Origin: SCRD01 sp046705285
GTDB taxonomy: Bacteria; Acidobacteriota; Terriglobia; UBA7540
Reading direction: 5' to 3'
Assembly (NCBI GenBank): GCA_046705285.1
Contig: JBJKQK010000091.1
Location: 1-55,951, forward strand
Length of the DNA: 55,951 bases
Shown here: positions 44,128 to 52,074 of the stretch, piece by piece
Numbering within the stretch: position 1 is the first letter of the stretch
Layout: every line of letters starts with the position of its first letter
Notes under the pieces: model-generated
What the model was told of the DNA's origin: nothing
The model's input: only the letters and a program-made list of their open reading frames with translations
The model's database searches: none
Position numbers and translations under genes: made by a program

Positions 44128-44469
44128 ATGATGGACATCGGAAAGCGGATTCGGACTCTGCGTGAAGCTAAGGGGCTTTCGCAGGGGGACATTGAAAAGC
44201 GGTCGGGGCTGCTCCGTTCGTATATTTCACGAGTTGAGGGCGGATATACCGCTCCTTCGCTGGCAACCTTGGGAAAGTTTGCCAAGGCTTTGGAAGTTGA
44301 ACCATATCAGCTTCTTTTTCGCGGTGGAAGCCACCCGACGGCTCCGCGAATCCCTCCACAGTCAAATCAGTCAAAATCCGTGCGCCGTCTCGTCAAATCT
44401 TTCGAGAGCATGACCACCGCAAATCGCAAGCTGATCCTGACTCTTGCCAGCAAGTTGGAACGAGAGTAA
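44128..44469 (+). CDS. XRE-family helix-turn-helix regulator
   Basis: About 113 residues. The N-terminal HTH_3 domain reads MDIGKRIRTLREAKGLSQGDIEKRSGLLRSYISRVEGGYTAPSLATLGKFAKALEV, a five-helix Cro/CI-type domain with the recognition helix near SYISRVE. The C-terminus is basic and ends SKLERE. Two ATGs (44128 and 44131) are adjacent. It follows the SIS gene by about 110 bases on the same strand with its own promoter. The targets are not evident. Confidence 0.85.
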   Translation: MMDIGKRIRTLREAKGLSQGDIEKRSGLLRSYISRVEGGYTAPSLATLGKFAKALEVEPYQLLFRGGSHPTAPRIPPQSNQSKSVRRLVKSFESMTTANRKLILTLASKLERE

Positions 44470-44535
44470 TCCTCGGGGGATATTGGGCGGTGCGTCTGAT
44501 TCGCCAATGGAAGGACACGCTTGGAAAGCTGCAGC

Positions 44536-44742
44536 CTAGAGCGTGAACTTGGAACTGTCTTCACTTGCGGGAGCCTCAGCGGTCCTGGCCAGAATCTCTT
44601 CAAGACGCTTGTTAATCCGTACTGCCTGCGTACGGATCCTGGCCAGGAGAAACAATCCATAAATCAGTCCGATGATGAAAAACAGAAGGAAAGCTACAAA
44701 CACCAGAACTATGATCAGTTGGACGGTTTGCGGATCGTACAT
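44536..44742 (-). CDS. Small single-pass membrane protein
   Basis: A 68-residue protein. After MYDPQTV comes one long hydrophobic helix (LIIVLVFVAFLLFFIIGLIYGLFLLA), then a basic amphipathic stretch (RIRTQAVRINKRLEEILAR) and a short acidic tail. It probably spans the inner membrane once with the charged C-terminus in the cytoplasm. No family recognised. It is convergent with the XRE gene. Confidence 0.6.
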   Translation of the reverse strand: MYDPQTVQLIIVLVFVAFLLFFIIGLIYGLFLLARIRTQAVRINKRLEEILARTAEAPASEDSSKFTL

Positions 44743-44949
44743 TGCGTTATCTTCCTTTTCGCCTGCCTCTGTGCGAACACGCCATTGCGCAGGACGTGCA
44801 GGATCAGATCAACATACAAGCAGGGCAATAACCTGAAGAAACACGTTATAACGACGCACTCCTGAAATCAAGCTGTCTTATAAGGGCATGTTAATTGTGT
44901 TCGATGGGGGGATACTGCCGGGGCGATGAACATGTCTCCATTCGCTTGC

Positions 44950-44979
44950 TTGACATGCTACAGTGTCGCTTTCTATAAT
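44950..44979 (+). promoter_or_regulatory. Strong sigma70-type promoter of the tRNA-Gly/tRNA-Cys pair
   Basis: Perfect TTGACA (44950-44955), an 18-base spacer and perfect TATAAT (44974-44979), about 30 bases before tRNA-Gly. Confidence 0.85.
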
Positions 44980-45009
44980 TTCTTGGTAAATTGAGTTTCT
45001 AGGTGTCAA

Positions 45010-45084
45010 GCGGGAATAACTCAGTGGTAGAGTGCGACCTTGCCAAGGTCGAAGTCGCGGGTTCGAATCCCGTTTCCCGCTCCA
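45010..45084 (+). tRNA. tRNA-Gly (GCC anticodon)
   Basis: Complete cloverleaf on the plus strand: acceptor GCGGGAA/TTCCCGC, D arm AACTCAGTGGTAGAGT, anticodon loop CTTGCCAAG with GCC, T arm GTCGCGGGTTCGAATCCCG, discriminator T and encoded CCA. It is followed 6 bases later by tRNA-Cys. Confidence 0.98.
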
Positions 45085-45090
45085 TCTTCC

Positions 45091-45165
45091 GGCGCGGTAC
45101 CCAAGTGGTAAGGGAGAGGTCTGCAAAACCTTTATGCGGGAGTTCGATTCTCCCCCGCGCCTCCA
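45091..45165 (+). tRNA. tRNA-Cys (GCA anticodon)
   Basis: Complete cloverleaf: acceptor GGCGCGG/CCGCGCC, D arm with CCAAGTGGTAAGG, anticodon loop CTGCAAAAC with GCA, T arm with GGAGTTCGATTCTCC, discriminator T and encoded CCA. Cotranscribed with tRNA-Gly from the strong promoter upstream. Confidence 0.98.
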
Positions 45166-45478
45166 GCTTAGTCATTGCAGGTCAATTAATTGCCGCCACG
45201 CTCAGTTGATCAGAATCAGCCGATTTGGGAATATTGGGGAGCAGGACTCTCTCCAGCGCCTCCACCGCACGTCAGTGACTTTCGGGGATCGCGCGCATAC
45301 GGGCTGCGCGTGTGTAACACGGCAGAGCGCCCCAATTGCTGCTGCGCGATTTTGGCACGCACGCCCAGTTCATGCAGAAGCGATGAATGGACGTACTATA
45401 ACTGGTGCGATCTTTGAGTCGGGTGTTCTCGCATCAGGATGGAAATTTCAAACGCGTGTAAAACGGGCAAGAGCAGAC
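45166..45478. other. 313-base region between tRNA-Cys and the EAL-HDOD gene
   Basis: No gene recognised. The open frame on the plus strand that crosses it continues antisense through the EAL-HDOD gene and is a shadow. No att-like direct repeat of the tRNA 3' end was noticed. Confidence 0.5.
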
Positions 45479-46795
45479 CTAATTGGGTCGAGCATGAGCG
45501 GTGTGAGGGTTGACTTCTTCCGACCGAGTATGCTGGCCCGGCATGTTGGAAGCACCTCTCGGCGCAACCAGTTCGCCGCATGGAATTTGACTGCACCATT
45601 GCACCGAACGGAGAAACAAGTCCGGGAAGGCATTCTCAGAGAGATTAAGGGTATTGGCCCAGAAAGCAAGTTTCGCCCAGTCCGCCTTTTCGTATGTAAT
45701 CACGGCTTGGAGCACCTGGTACAACTTGTTCGGCGTACCCAACAGTGCGTCTTTGACATCACCGGCGATGGGCAATTCCGCCAGCGCCGCCCGCATGGGT
45801 CGACTCAGGATGGCATCGATATTGGAAAGGAGTCCAAGAAGAAAGTAGTCCTCCTGGCGGCCGACAGGCCCAAGGCGTGGTGCAAGGTGCTGGCAAAAGG
45901 CCGCTCGGGCAAGCGCAGTTTCGAAAAGGATCGGAGGTTTGCCCTCGCCCAAACTCGCGATTGCAACGAGCGAAATCCATTTCCGCATTTCGGCTTGTCC
46001 CAGCAGTGCCACGGCGTGCCGAATGGATCGGATCTGATTCCGAAATCCGAAGACGGCAGAATTCAGGAAGCGAAGAAGTTTGTATGAGAGGCCGAGGTCA
46101 TGTTTGATGTTGTCCGCCACCTTCCTCACATCCATCTCCGGGCGTGTAACTGCCTGCAAGATGCTAAAGTAAAATAGCTTTTCGGGTGGAATATCGTTTG
46201 ACTTCAAAATGCGCGGTCGAGCAAAGAAATATCCCTGAAAAGTGGAGAATCCTTGCCCTTTTGTTTGCTGGAACTGCTCGCGTGTTTCTACCTTTTCCGC
46301 CAGGAACTGGATGCCCTTTCCGTCGTAACGGCGCAGGATATTTTCCACCTCGTGTTGAGGCGTTGCCAGTACATCAATCTTGATGATGTCGGCGAGATCA
46401 ACCAGCGCGGCCTGCCGCTCTCCCCCGAAGTCATCCAGCGCTATCATGTATCCGGCACTCTTCAGAACACGGCATGCCGTCAGGACCTCGATGTCCGGGT
46501 CGACTGATTCCAGCACCTCAATCACGATCCGGTCAGGGGGCATCAATGCGGCGCGCCCGGTTACAAGTGAATCGCGTGTGCAGTTTATGAAGGCCCGTCT
46601 GCCCTCCGTCAATTCGCTGATCCCGTAAAGAATCATGCTGTCGGAAATGACGGTGGACGATGCAAGGTCCGGGTCCTCAATAGAACTGAAGGCTTCATCC
46701 GCACTGCGGAACAACAGTTCGTATCCGACCACATTCTCGGCCCGGTCAAGTATGGGCTGCCTGGCAATGAATTTCTGAATCGATGGCACAGTCAA
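45479..46795 (-). CDS. EAL-HDOD signalling protein (YuxH-like)
   Basis: A 438-residue protein with an EAL-type domain (about residues 5-205) and an HDOD domain (about 210-400). The EAL part begins FIARQPILDRAENVVGYELLFR and contains IVIEVLESVD where the EVLE replaces EAL/EVL, and DDFGGERQAALVDLADIIKID. The metal-binding residues of active phosphodiesterases are only partly kept, so it may bind rather than degrade cyclic-di-GMP. The HDOD part has FSILQAVTRPEMDVRKVADNIKHDLGLSYKLLRFLNSA. A FliA-type promoter upstream and the position after fliS tie it to motility. Confidence 0.88.
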   Translation of the reverse strand: MTVPSIQKFIARQPILDRAENVVGYELLFRSADEAFSSIEDPDLASSTVISDSMILYGISELTEGRRAFINCTRDSLVTGRAALMPPDRIVIEVLESVDPDIEVLTACRVLKSAGYMIALDDFGGERQAALVDLADIIKIDVLATPQHEVENILRRYDGKGIQFLAEKVETREQFQQTKGQGFSTFQGYFFARPRILKSNDIPPEKLFYFSILQAVTRPEMDVRKVADNIKHDLGLSYKLLRFLNSAVFGFRNQIRSIRHAVALLGQAEMRKWISLVAIASLGEGKPPILFETALARAAFCQHLAPRLGPVGRQEDYFLLGLLSNIDAILSRPMRAALAELPIAGDVKDALLGTPNKLYQVLQAVITYEKADWAKLAFWANTLNLSENAFPDLFLRSVQWCSQIPCGELVAPRGASNMPGQHTRSEEVNPHTAHARPN

Positions 46796-46857
46796 TGCGA
46801 CCTCGTCTTACCTTGTCCTTGCGGGTGAGTTCATCGGTCGAACCTGCCGCATATAAA

Positions 46858-46884
46858 CCATCGGCCCAAACGCAAGGAAGTTTA
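46858..46884 (-). promoter_or_regulatory. Candidate FliA (sigma28) promoter of the EAL-HDOD gene
   Basis: Minus strand: TAAA (46884-46881), exactly 15 bases, then GCCGATGG (46865-46858), against the sigma28 consensus TAAA-N15-GCCGATAA. It lies 63 bases before the start codon. The same arrangement occurs before fliC. Confidence 0.6.
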
Positions 46885-47035
46885 GTATCGCCGGGGCGGC
46901 TGATGGCCTCGTCCTGTGGCAGGGTGAATCTCCACTCGGCCGTTCGCCCGATGGACGCATCGGTGCAATCTACCGCTGTTCAAAGTATCTTCAAACTGTC
47001 CGTTGATTGACCGAAACCGATGCTAGTCATCGACT

Positions 47036-47533
47036 CTACGCAGTCCAGTCAGTCGGGGAGGAGGTTCCGGCCATGTCGGGCGCAAGGGCGGGGGCGACCT
47101 TTTGAGGCGTACGGAATGGATCATCTTGCGGTGAATAAGCAGAAATGCCGGCTGGATTTGCTGAATCCATGGCCCGAAGTTCCTCCCACATTTTTCTGAC
47201 ATCGGCAAAATAACGGGCTGCCTGCCTTAACAGGTCAGGCCTAAGCTGGACACTGGCCTCGAAAACCTGCTTGCGAACAAGGCCGTAGAAATGGTTTAGC
47301 CACTGGCCGGCCTCACCTCCCGGCTCAAAGCCCAGGGCTCCCTGCAGATGGACGATAAAGGCCAGCACGCGATTCAAGTCGTGCGTTTTCTTCTCGATAT
47401 CAGCCGCCTCAATGGCACGGGCAGCCGAGTGCAGCAGGCGAATAACCTCGTCATAGCACTGAATGAAGATGTCGGCCGTACTGAAACTGTAGACGGCACT
47501 CTCCCGGTAACTTTTGAAGGGGTCCCTGTTCAT
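47036..47533 (-). CDS. fliS: Flagellar export chaperone FliS
   Basis: About 165 residues. It starts MNRDPFKSYRESAVYSFSTADIFIQCYDEVIRLLHSAARAIE and has the helical-bundle pattern of FliS, including NRVLAFIVHLQGAL, the region that binds the flagellin C-terminus. FliS keeps flagellin unfolded and soluble until export. The C-terminal 40 residues (SAYSPQDDPFRTPQKVAPALAP) are an extension. The ATG overlaps the stop of fliD (TGATG). Confidence 0.88.
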   Translation of the reverse strand: MNRDPFKSYRESAVYSFSTADIFIQCYDEVIRLLHSAARAIEAADIEKKTHDLNRVLAFIVHLQGALGFEPGGEAGQWLNHFYGLVRKQVFEASVQLRPDLLRQAARYFADVRKMWEELRAMDSANPAGISAYSPQDDPFRTPQKVAPALAPDMAGTSSPTDWTA

Positions 47534-48921
47534 CACTGTCCGCTTAAAGGCGTGCTTGACGTTGAACTGCCGCCGATTGAGTTCAGCTGTCCATTAATCT
47601 GTTGGAGCAGCAGCGGCAGTGTTTGCAGCGTCGAATTCACCTGCGCGTATTCCTGGAGCCAGAGCTGCTGTTGCTGCGTCAGGCGTGCCTGGAAATCATT
47701 AATGTCGTTCTGGAGTGACTGTTGGTTCTGTGCGATGCCTTGGAGATCAACGTACAAGGGACCGCTGCCAGCATTTGTCAGGTTCAGCAGGTCGTTGCCG
47801 AAATTGATCGCATAGCCATTGACTCCGCCGGCTTGTTGGAAGAAATTCTGCACAGAACCTGGATTGCTGCTGAGTGCCGCGCCCAGCGTTCCGCTATCCA
47901 CCTGCAAGGTGCCGTCTGATTGGAGCGTGATACCCAGGGAAGCCAGGCTGGTAATACCGTTGTTGCCGCTGATCGAATAATTAACATCGTTGTACAGGTT
48001 CTGTTGCACCTGGGCCAGCGCCGCGTCGGAGATCAACGGAGGCTGCTGGGAAGCTCCCTGCGTGTAAGTAAACTGTGCGTTTACCGCCTGGATGACAGCA
48101 TTGTAAGCCGAAACAAAGTTGTTGATGGCCGTTGATGCCTTTCCGGTATCGGAAGCCACCGTCAGGGTGACAGGGTTCGAGGAAGTTCCTATCAGATTGA
48201 GAGTGACGTTCGGGATGACCCCGGTGACCGTATTGCTCGTCGTATTCAGAGGAACTCCATCGACCGTCAGCGAGGAATTGGCCCCGCTTGCGGTCTTGTT
48301 GAACGTCAACCCCGTGCTGTTTCCAGAAATTGTAAGGTCCCCCGGCGCCCCACTGGCGTCGCTGACCAGCGCCAGTTTGGACCCATTCGCATCCGTAATA
48401 ACGCTGGCGCTAACGCCATAGTCCTGGCTGTTGATGTAAGAAGCCAGAGAGCTCAATGTATTATGAGTGCTGTCGACGGCAATCGTAACCGGGCTTCCGC
48501 CGCCCACCTGGAGCGTGAACTGACCAGTTGCAAAAGTCGTGCTGGCGGAAGTAAGAGCAGCGGTATCGTAGGATGAAGTAGCCGCCAGCGAACTGACCAG
48601 AACGGTATGCGTGCCTGTCGTTGCCCCGGTTGTGGTCGTGGCGGCCAGCACGTTGTTATCGGAAGACGTGGTTGTCGTGGCAGCCAGGCCGCCAAGCGGA
48701 ACCTGGAGCGCCTGAACAGAGGTTTGCAGGCTATCCAGAAGATTATTGATGTTGTTGAGAGCCGACTGCTGGGAACTATAAAAGCTCTGTTCGTCGAGAA
48801 GTGGCTGCTCTGGAGCCTGCGCCGCAGCCACCAGAGCAGCCACTGTTTGCTGGACGTTGAGACCCTGGTTCAGTCCAAGTCCCGTTGTATCCAGGTTTAA
48901 GCCGAAACCCATTGACCCCAT
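47533..48921 (-). CDS. fliD: Flagellar filament cap protein FliD (HAP2)
   Basis: A 462-residue filament cap. The N-terminal coil (AAQAPEQPLLDEQSFYSSQQSALNNINNLLDSLQTSVQAL) and the Thr/Ser-rich central domains are followed by the C-terminal FliD_C helix with ILQSDGTLQVDSGTLGAAL and IAQNQQSLQNDINDFQARLTQQQ. It caps the growing filament so that flagellin subunits can polymerise beneath. GGAGG lies 10 bases before the ATG. Gene order fliC-fliD-fliS is typical. Confidence 0.93.
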   Translation of the reverse strand: MGSMGFGLNLDTTGLGLNQGLNVQQTVAALVAAAQAPEQPLLDEQSFYSSQQSALNNINNLLDSLQTSVQALQVPLGGLAATTTTSSDNNVLAATTTTGATTGTHTVLVSSLAATSSYDTAALTSASTTFATGQFTLQVGGGSPVTIAVDSTHNTLSSLASYINSQDYGVSASVITDANGSKLALVSDASGAPGDLTISGNSTGLTFNKTASGANSSLTVDGVPLNTTSNTVTGVIPNVTLNLIGTSSNPVTLTVASDTGKASTAINNFVSAYNAVIQAVNAQFTYTQGASQQPPLISDAALAQVQQNLYNDVNYSISGNNGITSLASLGITLQSDGTLQVDSGTLGAALSSNPGSVQNFFQQAGGVNGYAINFGNDLLNLTNAGSGPLYVDLQGIAQNQQSLQNDINDFQARLTQQQQLWLQEYAQVNSTLQTLPLLLQQINGQLNSIGGSSTSSTPLSGQ

Positions 48922-48963
48922 CGGATTCTTGCCTCCTCACTAAAAGACCAGCAAGAGATCATA

Positions 48964-48994
48964 ATGGCAGAGGCCTCTTTCATCCCTCTGCCAT
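48964..48994 (-). terminator. Hairpin between fliC and fliD
   Basis: A perfect 10-bp stem ATGGCAGAGG/CCTCTGCCAT (48964-48973 with 48985-48994) begins 18 bases after the fliC stop on the minus strand. No long U-run follows, so it may act as a partial terminator or an RNA-stability element that gives much more fliC than fliD mRNA. Confidence 0.45.
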
Positions 48995-49011
48995 CATGGA
49001 AGAAACGAGGA

Positions 49012-49827
49012 CTACTGAAGCAGCTTCAGCAGACTCTGGGGAACCGAATTGGCTTGACTCAGCGAATAGATGCCCGTTTGTTCAAGGACAGTAAACTTGC
49101 TCAAGTTCGACACCACTTGAGGAAGGTTTGCTGAAGTAATGGTGCTCAGTGAGGAGGTTGTGTTCTGAGCCTCGACAGAAGCCACATTCTGACCGTCTTG
49201 AAGCTGCTGGATGGCAGCCCCGATTTGCCCTCGAAGAGACCCAACACTGTTGATCGCATCATTGATCTGGGTGAGGGCGGCCTGCGGATTCCCCGAGGTC
49301 GTGAAGTCGGTCGTGGTCAGGCCGAGGTTGGCGCTGCTCAGGACCGTGGTCGAGATGCCGATGTTGTAGTTCGTTGTCAGGTCGGTCAAAAAGACGTTCG
49401 TGGTCCCGGATGTGAATACTGACTTGCCGTTGAAGTTGGTGTTGCTGCCGATGTTGTCGATTTCGGTCAGGATGTTGTTGTATTCAGTCCCGAGTGCGGT
49501 CAACTGCTGCGACGAAAGCCCCCCGTTGGAGGCCTCGGTGGCCAGTGTGACGGCCGTATTCAGCAGCGTGCTCACCTGGGACAATGCACCGTCCGCAACC
49601 TGGCCGATGCCGATGCCATTGCTGGCGTTATTGACACTCTGGTTCAGGGCGGCGATAGAAGCGTTCAACGAGTTTGCGATTTGCAGGCCCGCAGGGTCAT
49701 CCGCTCCACTGTTGATCCGTGAACCGGTGGTCAGTTGGGTCAAAGTGGATTGGAGTGACTGGTTGGTGCTCTGCAACTGGTTTTGCGACTCAAGTGAAGA
49801 GATGTTAAACAGGACGCTCATTCCCAT
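49012..49827 (-). CDS. fliC: Flagellin
   Basis: A 271-residue flagellin. The conserved D0/D1 N-terminus (FNISSLESQNQLQSTNQSLQSTLTQLTTGSRINSGADDPAGLQIANSL) and C-terminus (SLRGQIGAAIQQLQDGQNVASVEAQNTTSSLSTITSANLPQVVSNLSKF) are intact, while the variable D2/D3 region is very short, about 100 residues of Thr/Ser/Asn-rich sequence. It ends SVPQSLLKLLQ, the usual export-recognised tail. GGAGGAG lies 6 bases before the chosen ATG at 49827. A FliA-type promoter lies upstream, and three glycosyltransferase genes follow upstream of it. Confidence 0.95.
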   Translation of the reverse strand: MGMSVLFNISSLESQNQLQSTNQSLQSTLTQLTTGSRINSGADDPAGLQIANSLNASIAALNQSVNNASNGIGIGQVADGALSQVSTLLNTAVTLATEASNGGLSSQQLTALGTEYNNILTEIDNIGSNTNFNGKSVFTSGTTNVFLTDLTTNYNIGISTTVLSSANLGLTTTDFTTSGNPQAALTQINDAINSVGSLRGQIGAAIQQLQDGQNVASVEAQNTTSSLSTITSANLPQVVSNLSKFTVLEQTGIYSLSQANSVPQSLLKLLQ

Positions 49828-49932
49828 AGGATTCTCCTCCCGTGTTTTTTCTCTGGCCTCCGGCGGAGAACCTCTGGCTCACCTCGTCCAGCCCTGGGTT
49901 CCTGCCTTCTGGCGCTCTCTAGCCAACCAACC

Positions 49933-49959
49933 CTATCGGCACCGGTTTTCGATTCTTTA
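49933..49959 (-). promoter_or_regulatory. FliA (sigma28) promoter of fliC
   Basis: Minus strand: TAAA (49959-49956), exactly 15 bases, then GCCGATAG (49940-49933), one mismatch to the consensus TAAA-N15-GCCGATAA. Transcription would start near 49926, leaving a leader of about 100 bases. Confidence 0.75.
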
Positions 49960-50123
49960 ACCGCGGAAGGCAGCTCCGTATAGTACTTTAATACCACGCC
50001 CCCGGCAGGTTATGGACGCGATGGAGGTCAGGTGCCCCCAAGCTGGTTTGCAGGTTGAAGTGGGTACGAAGCAGGAACACCCAAGGTGTCGTATTACACA
50101 GGAAGACAGCTCAAGAAGGCTGC

Positions 50124-51992
50124 TCAGAGAGCGTTTTGTCGTCCAGTCGGGCCGGTGCCTGCGGCCTCTTCAGATACCAAGCACTCGCCAGAACCTGGCA
50201 GTGAGCCGTCCGCGAGGTGCGTTTCGACCTCGGCCAGCGCCGACTGCAACTTAATGGCATCAGGGAAATGGTCCAATCCCTGCCGCAGCAATGTGATGAC
50301 CTGTGGCCAGTGGCACAATTGCGCGCGCAAGGCCGCGGCGCGCAGATAAGAATCCGGTTGCGGCCCGATCTTGCAGAGCTTTTTTTCAGCAACCTGGGCC
50401 GCATCATCCAGCCGGCCCAGCAAAATAAAAGCACCCACCATCCTGTCATAAACTTCGGCGGATTCTTGCCCCTGCTCCACTGCCCGACGCAAGCGCGCCA
50501 GGCCTTCCTGGGCTCGCCCCAGGCGGACTTCTGCAAGTCCCAGCTTGCTCGCGATGTGCGGCGAATTGCCCAGTCGTGCAAGGGCATTCTCATAGAAGCG
50601 ACAGGCAGATTCAAAATTGCTCTGCCGATATTCCTGGTCCCCTTTGGCTTCCGTCTCAGCAATAATCACTTCCCGCTCGGTCTCTGCCAGAGCTTCCTGC
50701 AACTTGCCGGATTCAGGAAATCGGCCGAGCCCCCGGCTCAGCAGTTTTCTGACGTAATGCCAATCCTGCAATTGCGCACGCAAGCTTGCCGCTCGCACAA
50801 AGTCCTCAGGCTGGGGATTGGTCCGCGCGAGCTTCGCTGTTGCCGCGTCTGCGGCTTCCGGCACACGGCCCAGCCACGCGCAAGCGGCGATCAGCCGGTC
50901 ATGGAGTTCACCGGCCTGGGGCTCCAGGTCGACGGCTCTGCGTAGGCGGGCAAGACCTTCTTCTACCATCCCCAGGCGGACTTCCGTAAAACCCAGTTTG
51001 CTCTCAATTTGTGGTGCATCGCCCAGCAACCTGAGGGCCTGCTCGTAGGACTCGCGGGCCAAGTCAAACTCTCCCAAGCTGTAAAATGAGTCGGCCTTGC
51101 TTTCGTGGACAACCTCCATCCTGCCGCGGGTTACCTCAGCGTGGCCGAAACTTTCAAGCGCCTCGCGGTGTTTTCCTCCGCGTGCCAGCGCGAGCCCGTG
51201 GAATACCCAGGCTACGCCCAGGCGAGGATTCAGTTCACACGCGTGCGCGAAGAGTTTCACAGCCTTGTCGTTATTGTGAAAGTGGTCGAACTCTTCGATG
51301 CCGAGTTCGAAATACGCATTGGCATCGTCGGGTCTGTCACGAAGCTTTTCCCTTCCAAGCTCGCGATAGAATTCCCATTTTCGAGCCAGGGTCTGATCGT
51401 CGGCGATGAAACCCATGTGGTGGATCAGGAAATTCGCCGGCCCAATCTTCATTCCCTGCTCCAGAATGCGGCAACCCACGGTTTCGTGAACGCGCCCGAC
51501 AAAATACACATCGGGATGGCGTCGGAAAAGGCGAACGTTTTCGTGTTGCACATAGGCCGGGTATCCCCGGGCAAAGGGGGGAGCGGATACGTTCGGTTTC
51601 GCACTCTGGTCCCACAGATGGCAGTTCAATTCCAGCAGATAGTTCCGAATCTGGACCATGTACCCCATCACGGTGGGATGCGCCAGCAGTGGCGGAATCA
51701 ATTCTTTCGCTGCCGGATCGAGCGCCTCATCGGCATCGAGGATCAGGACCCAGTCTGAACGCACTTTGGCCAGCGATAGGTTGCGCGCCTTGGCAAAATC
51801 TCTCTCCCATGGGATTCGGAAGACCCTGGCTCCATGTTCCCGAGCGATTTTCCGGCTGTTGTCAGTAGAACCCGTATCCGCAGTAACAATTTCATCCACA
51901 ACCCCACGCACACTTTCGAGACAGCGGGAAAGGGTCGCCTCGGCGTTCTTGACGATCATTGAGAGAGCAAGAGTTGGCATCTTGTTTTTCAT
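50124..51992 (-). CDS. Glycosyltransferase family 2 with TPR repeats
   Basis: A 622-residue protein. The GT-A domain (residues 5-200) starts LALSMIVKNAEATLSRCLESVRGVVDEIVTADTGSTDNS and has the metal/nucleotide motif LDADEALDP. The C-terminal two thirds are TPR-like helices; residues 299-439 and 449-590 are a clear duplication (offset 151 residues), each with SKLG-AEVRLG and LRRAV and ALRAQL. TPRs often hold protein substrates, as in OGT. Because it is next to flagellin, glycosylation of flagellin Ser/Thr is the likely role, but this is inference. The gene follows the next glycosyltransferase gene by 82 bases. Confidence 0.88.
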   Translation of the reverse strand: MKNKMPTLALSMIVKNAEATLSRCLESVRGVVDEIVTADTGSTDNSRKIAREHGARVFRIPWERDFAKARNLSLAKVRSDWVLILDADEALDPAAKELIPPLLAHPTVMGYMVQIRNYLLELNCHLWDQSAKPNVSAPPFARGYPAYVQHENVRLFRRHPDVYFVGRVHETVGCRILEQGMKIGPANFLIHHMGFIADDQTLARKWEFYRELGREKLRDRPDDANAYFELGIEEFDHFHNNDKAVKLFAHACELNPRLGVAWVFHGLALARGGKHREALESFGHAEVTRGRMEVVHESKADSFYSLGEFDLARESYEQALRLLGDAPQIESKLGFTEVRLGMVEEGLARLRRAVDLEPQAGELHDRLIAACAWLGRVPEAADAATAKLARTNPQPEDFVRAASLRAQLQDWHYVRKLLSRGLGRFPESGKLQEALAETEREVIIAETEAKGDQEYRQSNFESACRFYENALARLGNSPHIASKLGLAEVRLGRAQEGLARLRRAVEQGQESAEVYDRMVGAFILLGRLDDAAQVAEKKLCKIGPQPDSYLRAAALRAQLCHWPQVITLLRQGLDHFPDAIKLQSALAEVETHLADGSLPGSGECLVSEEAAGTGPTGRQNAL

Positions 51993-52074
51993 TCCGGATG
52001 CGGACCGCTGCGTTTTACAGGCACGGCGCTTGGCTGCTCAATCATGTATTCCATCTTCGGGTGAAGTGCTTCAT

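Noticed and set aside
45010..45165. tRNA-Gly/tRNA-Cys as an integration site
   Set aside because: No integrase gene, direct repeat of a tRNA end or foreign-looking block was seen nearby.
45032..46087. Plus-strand open frame of about 350 codons crossing tRNA-Gly and tRNA-Cys
   Set aside because: It begins inside tRNA-Gly and is antisense to the EAL-HDOD gene.
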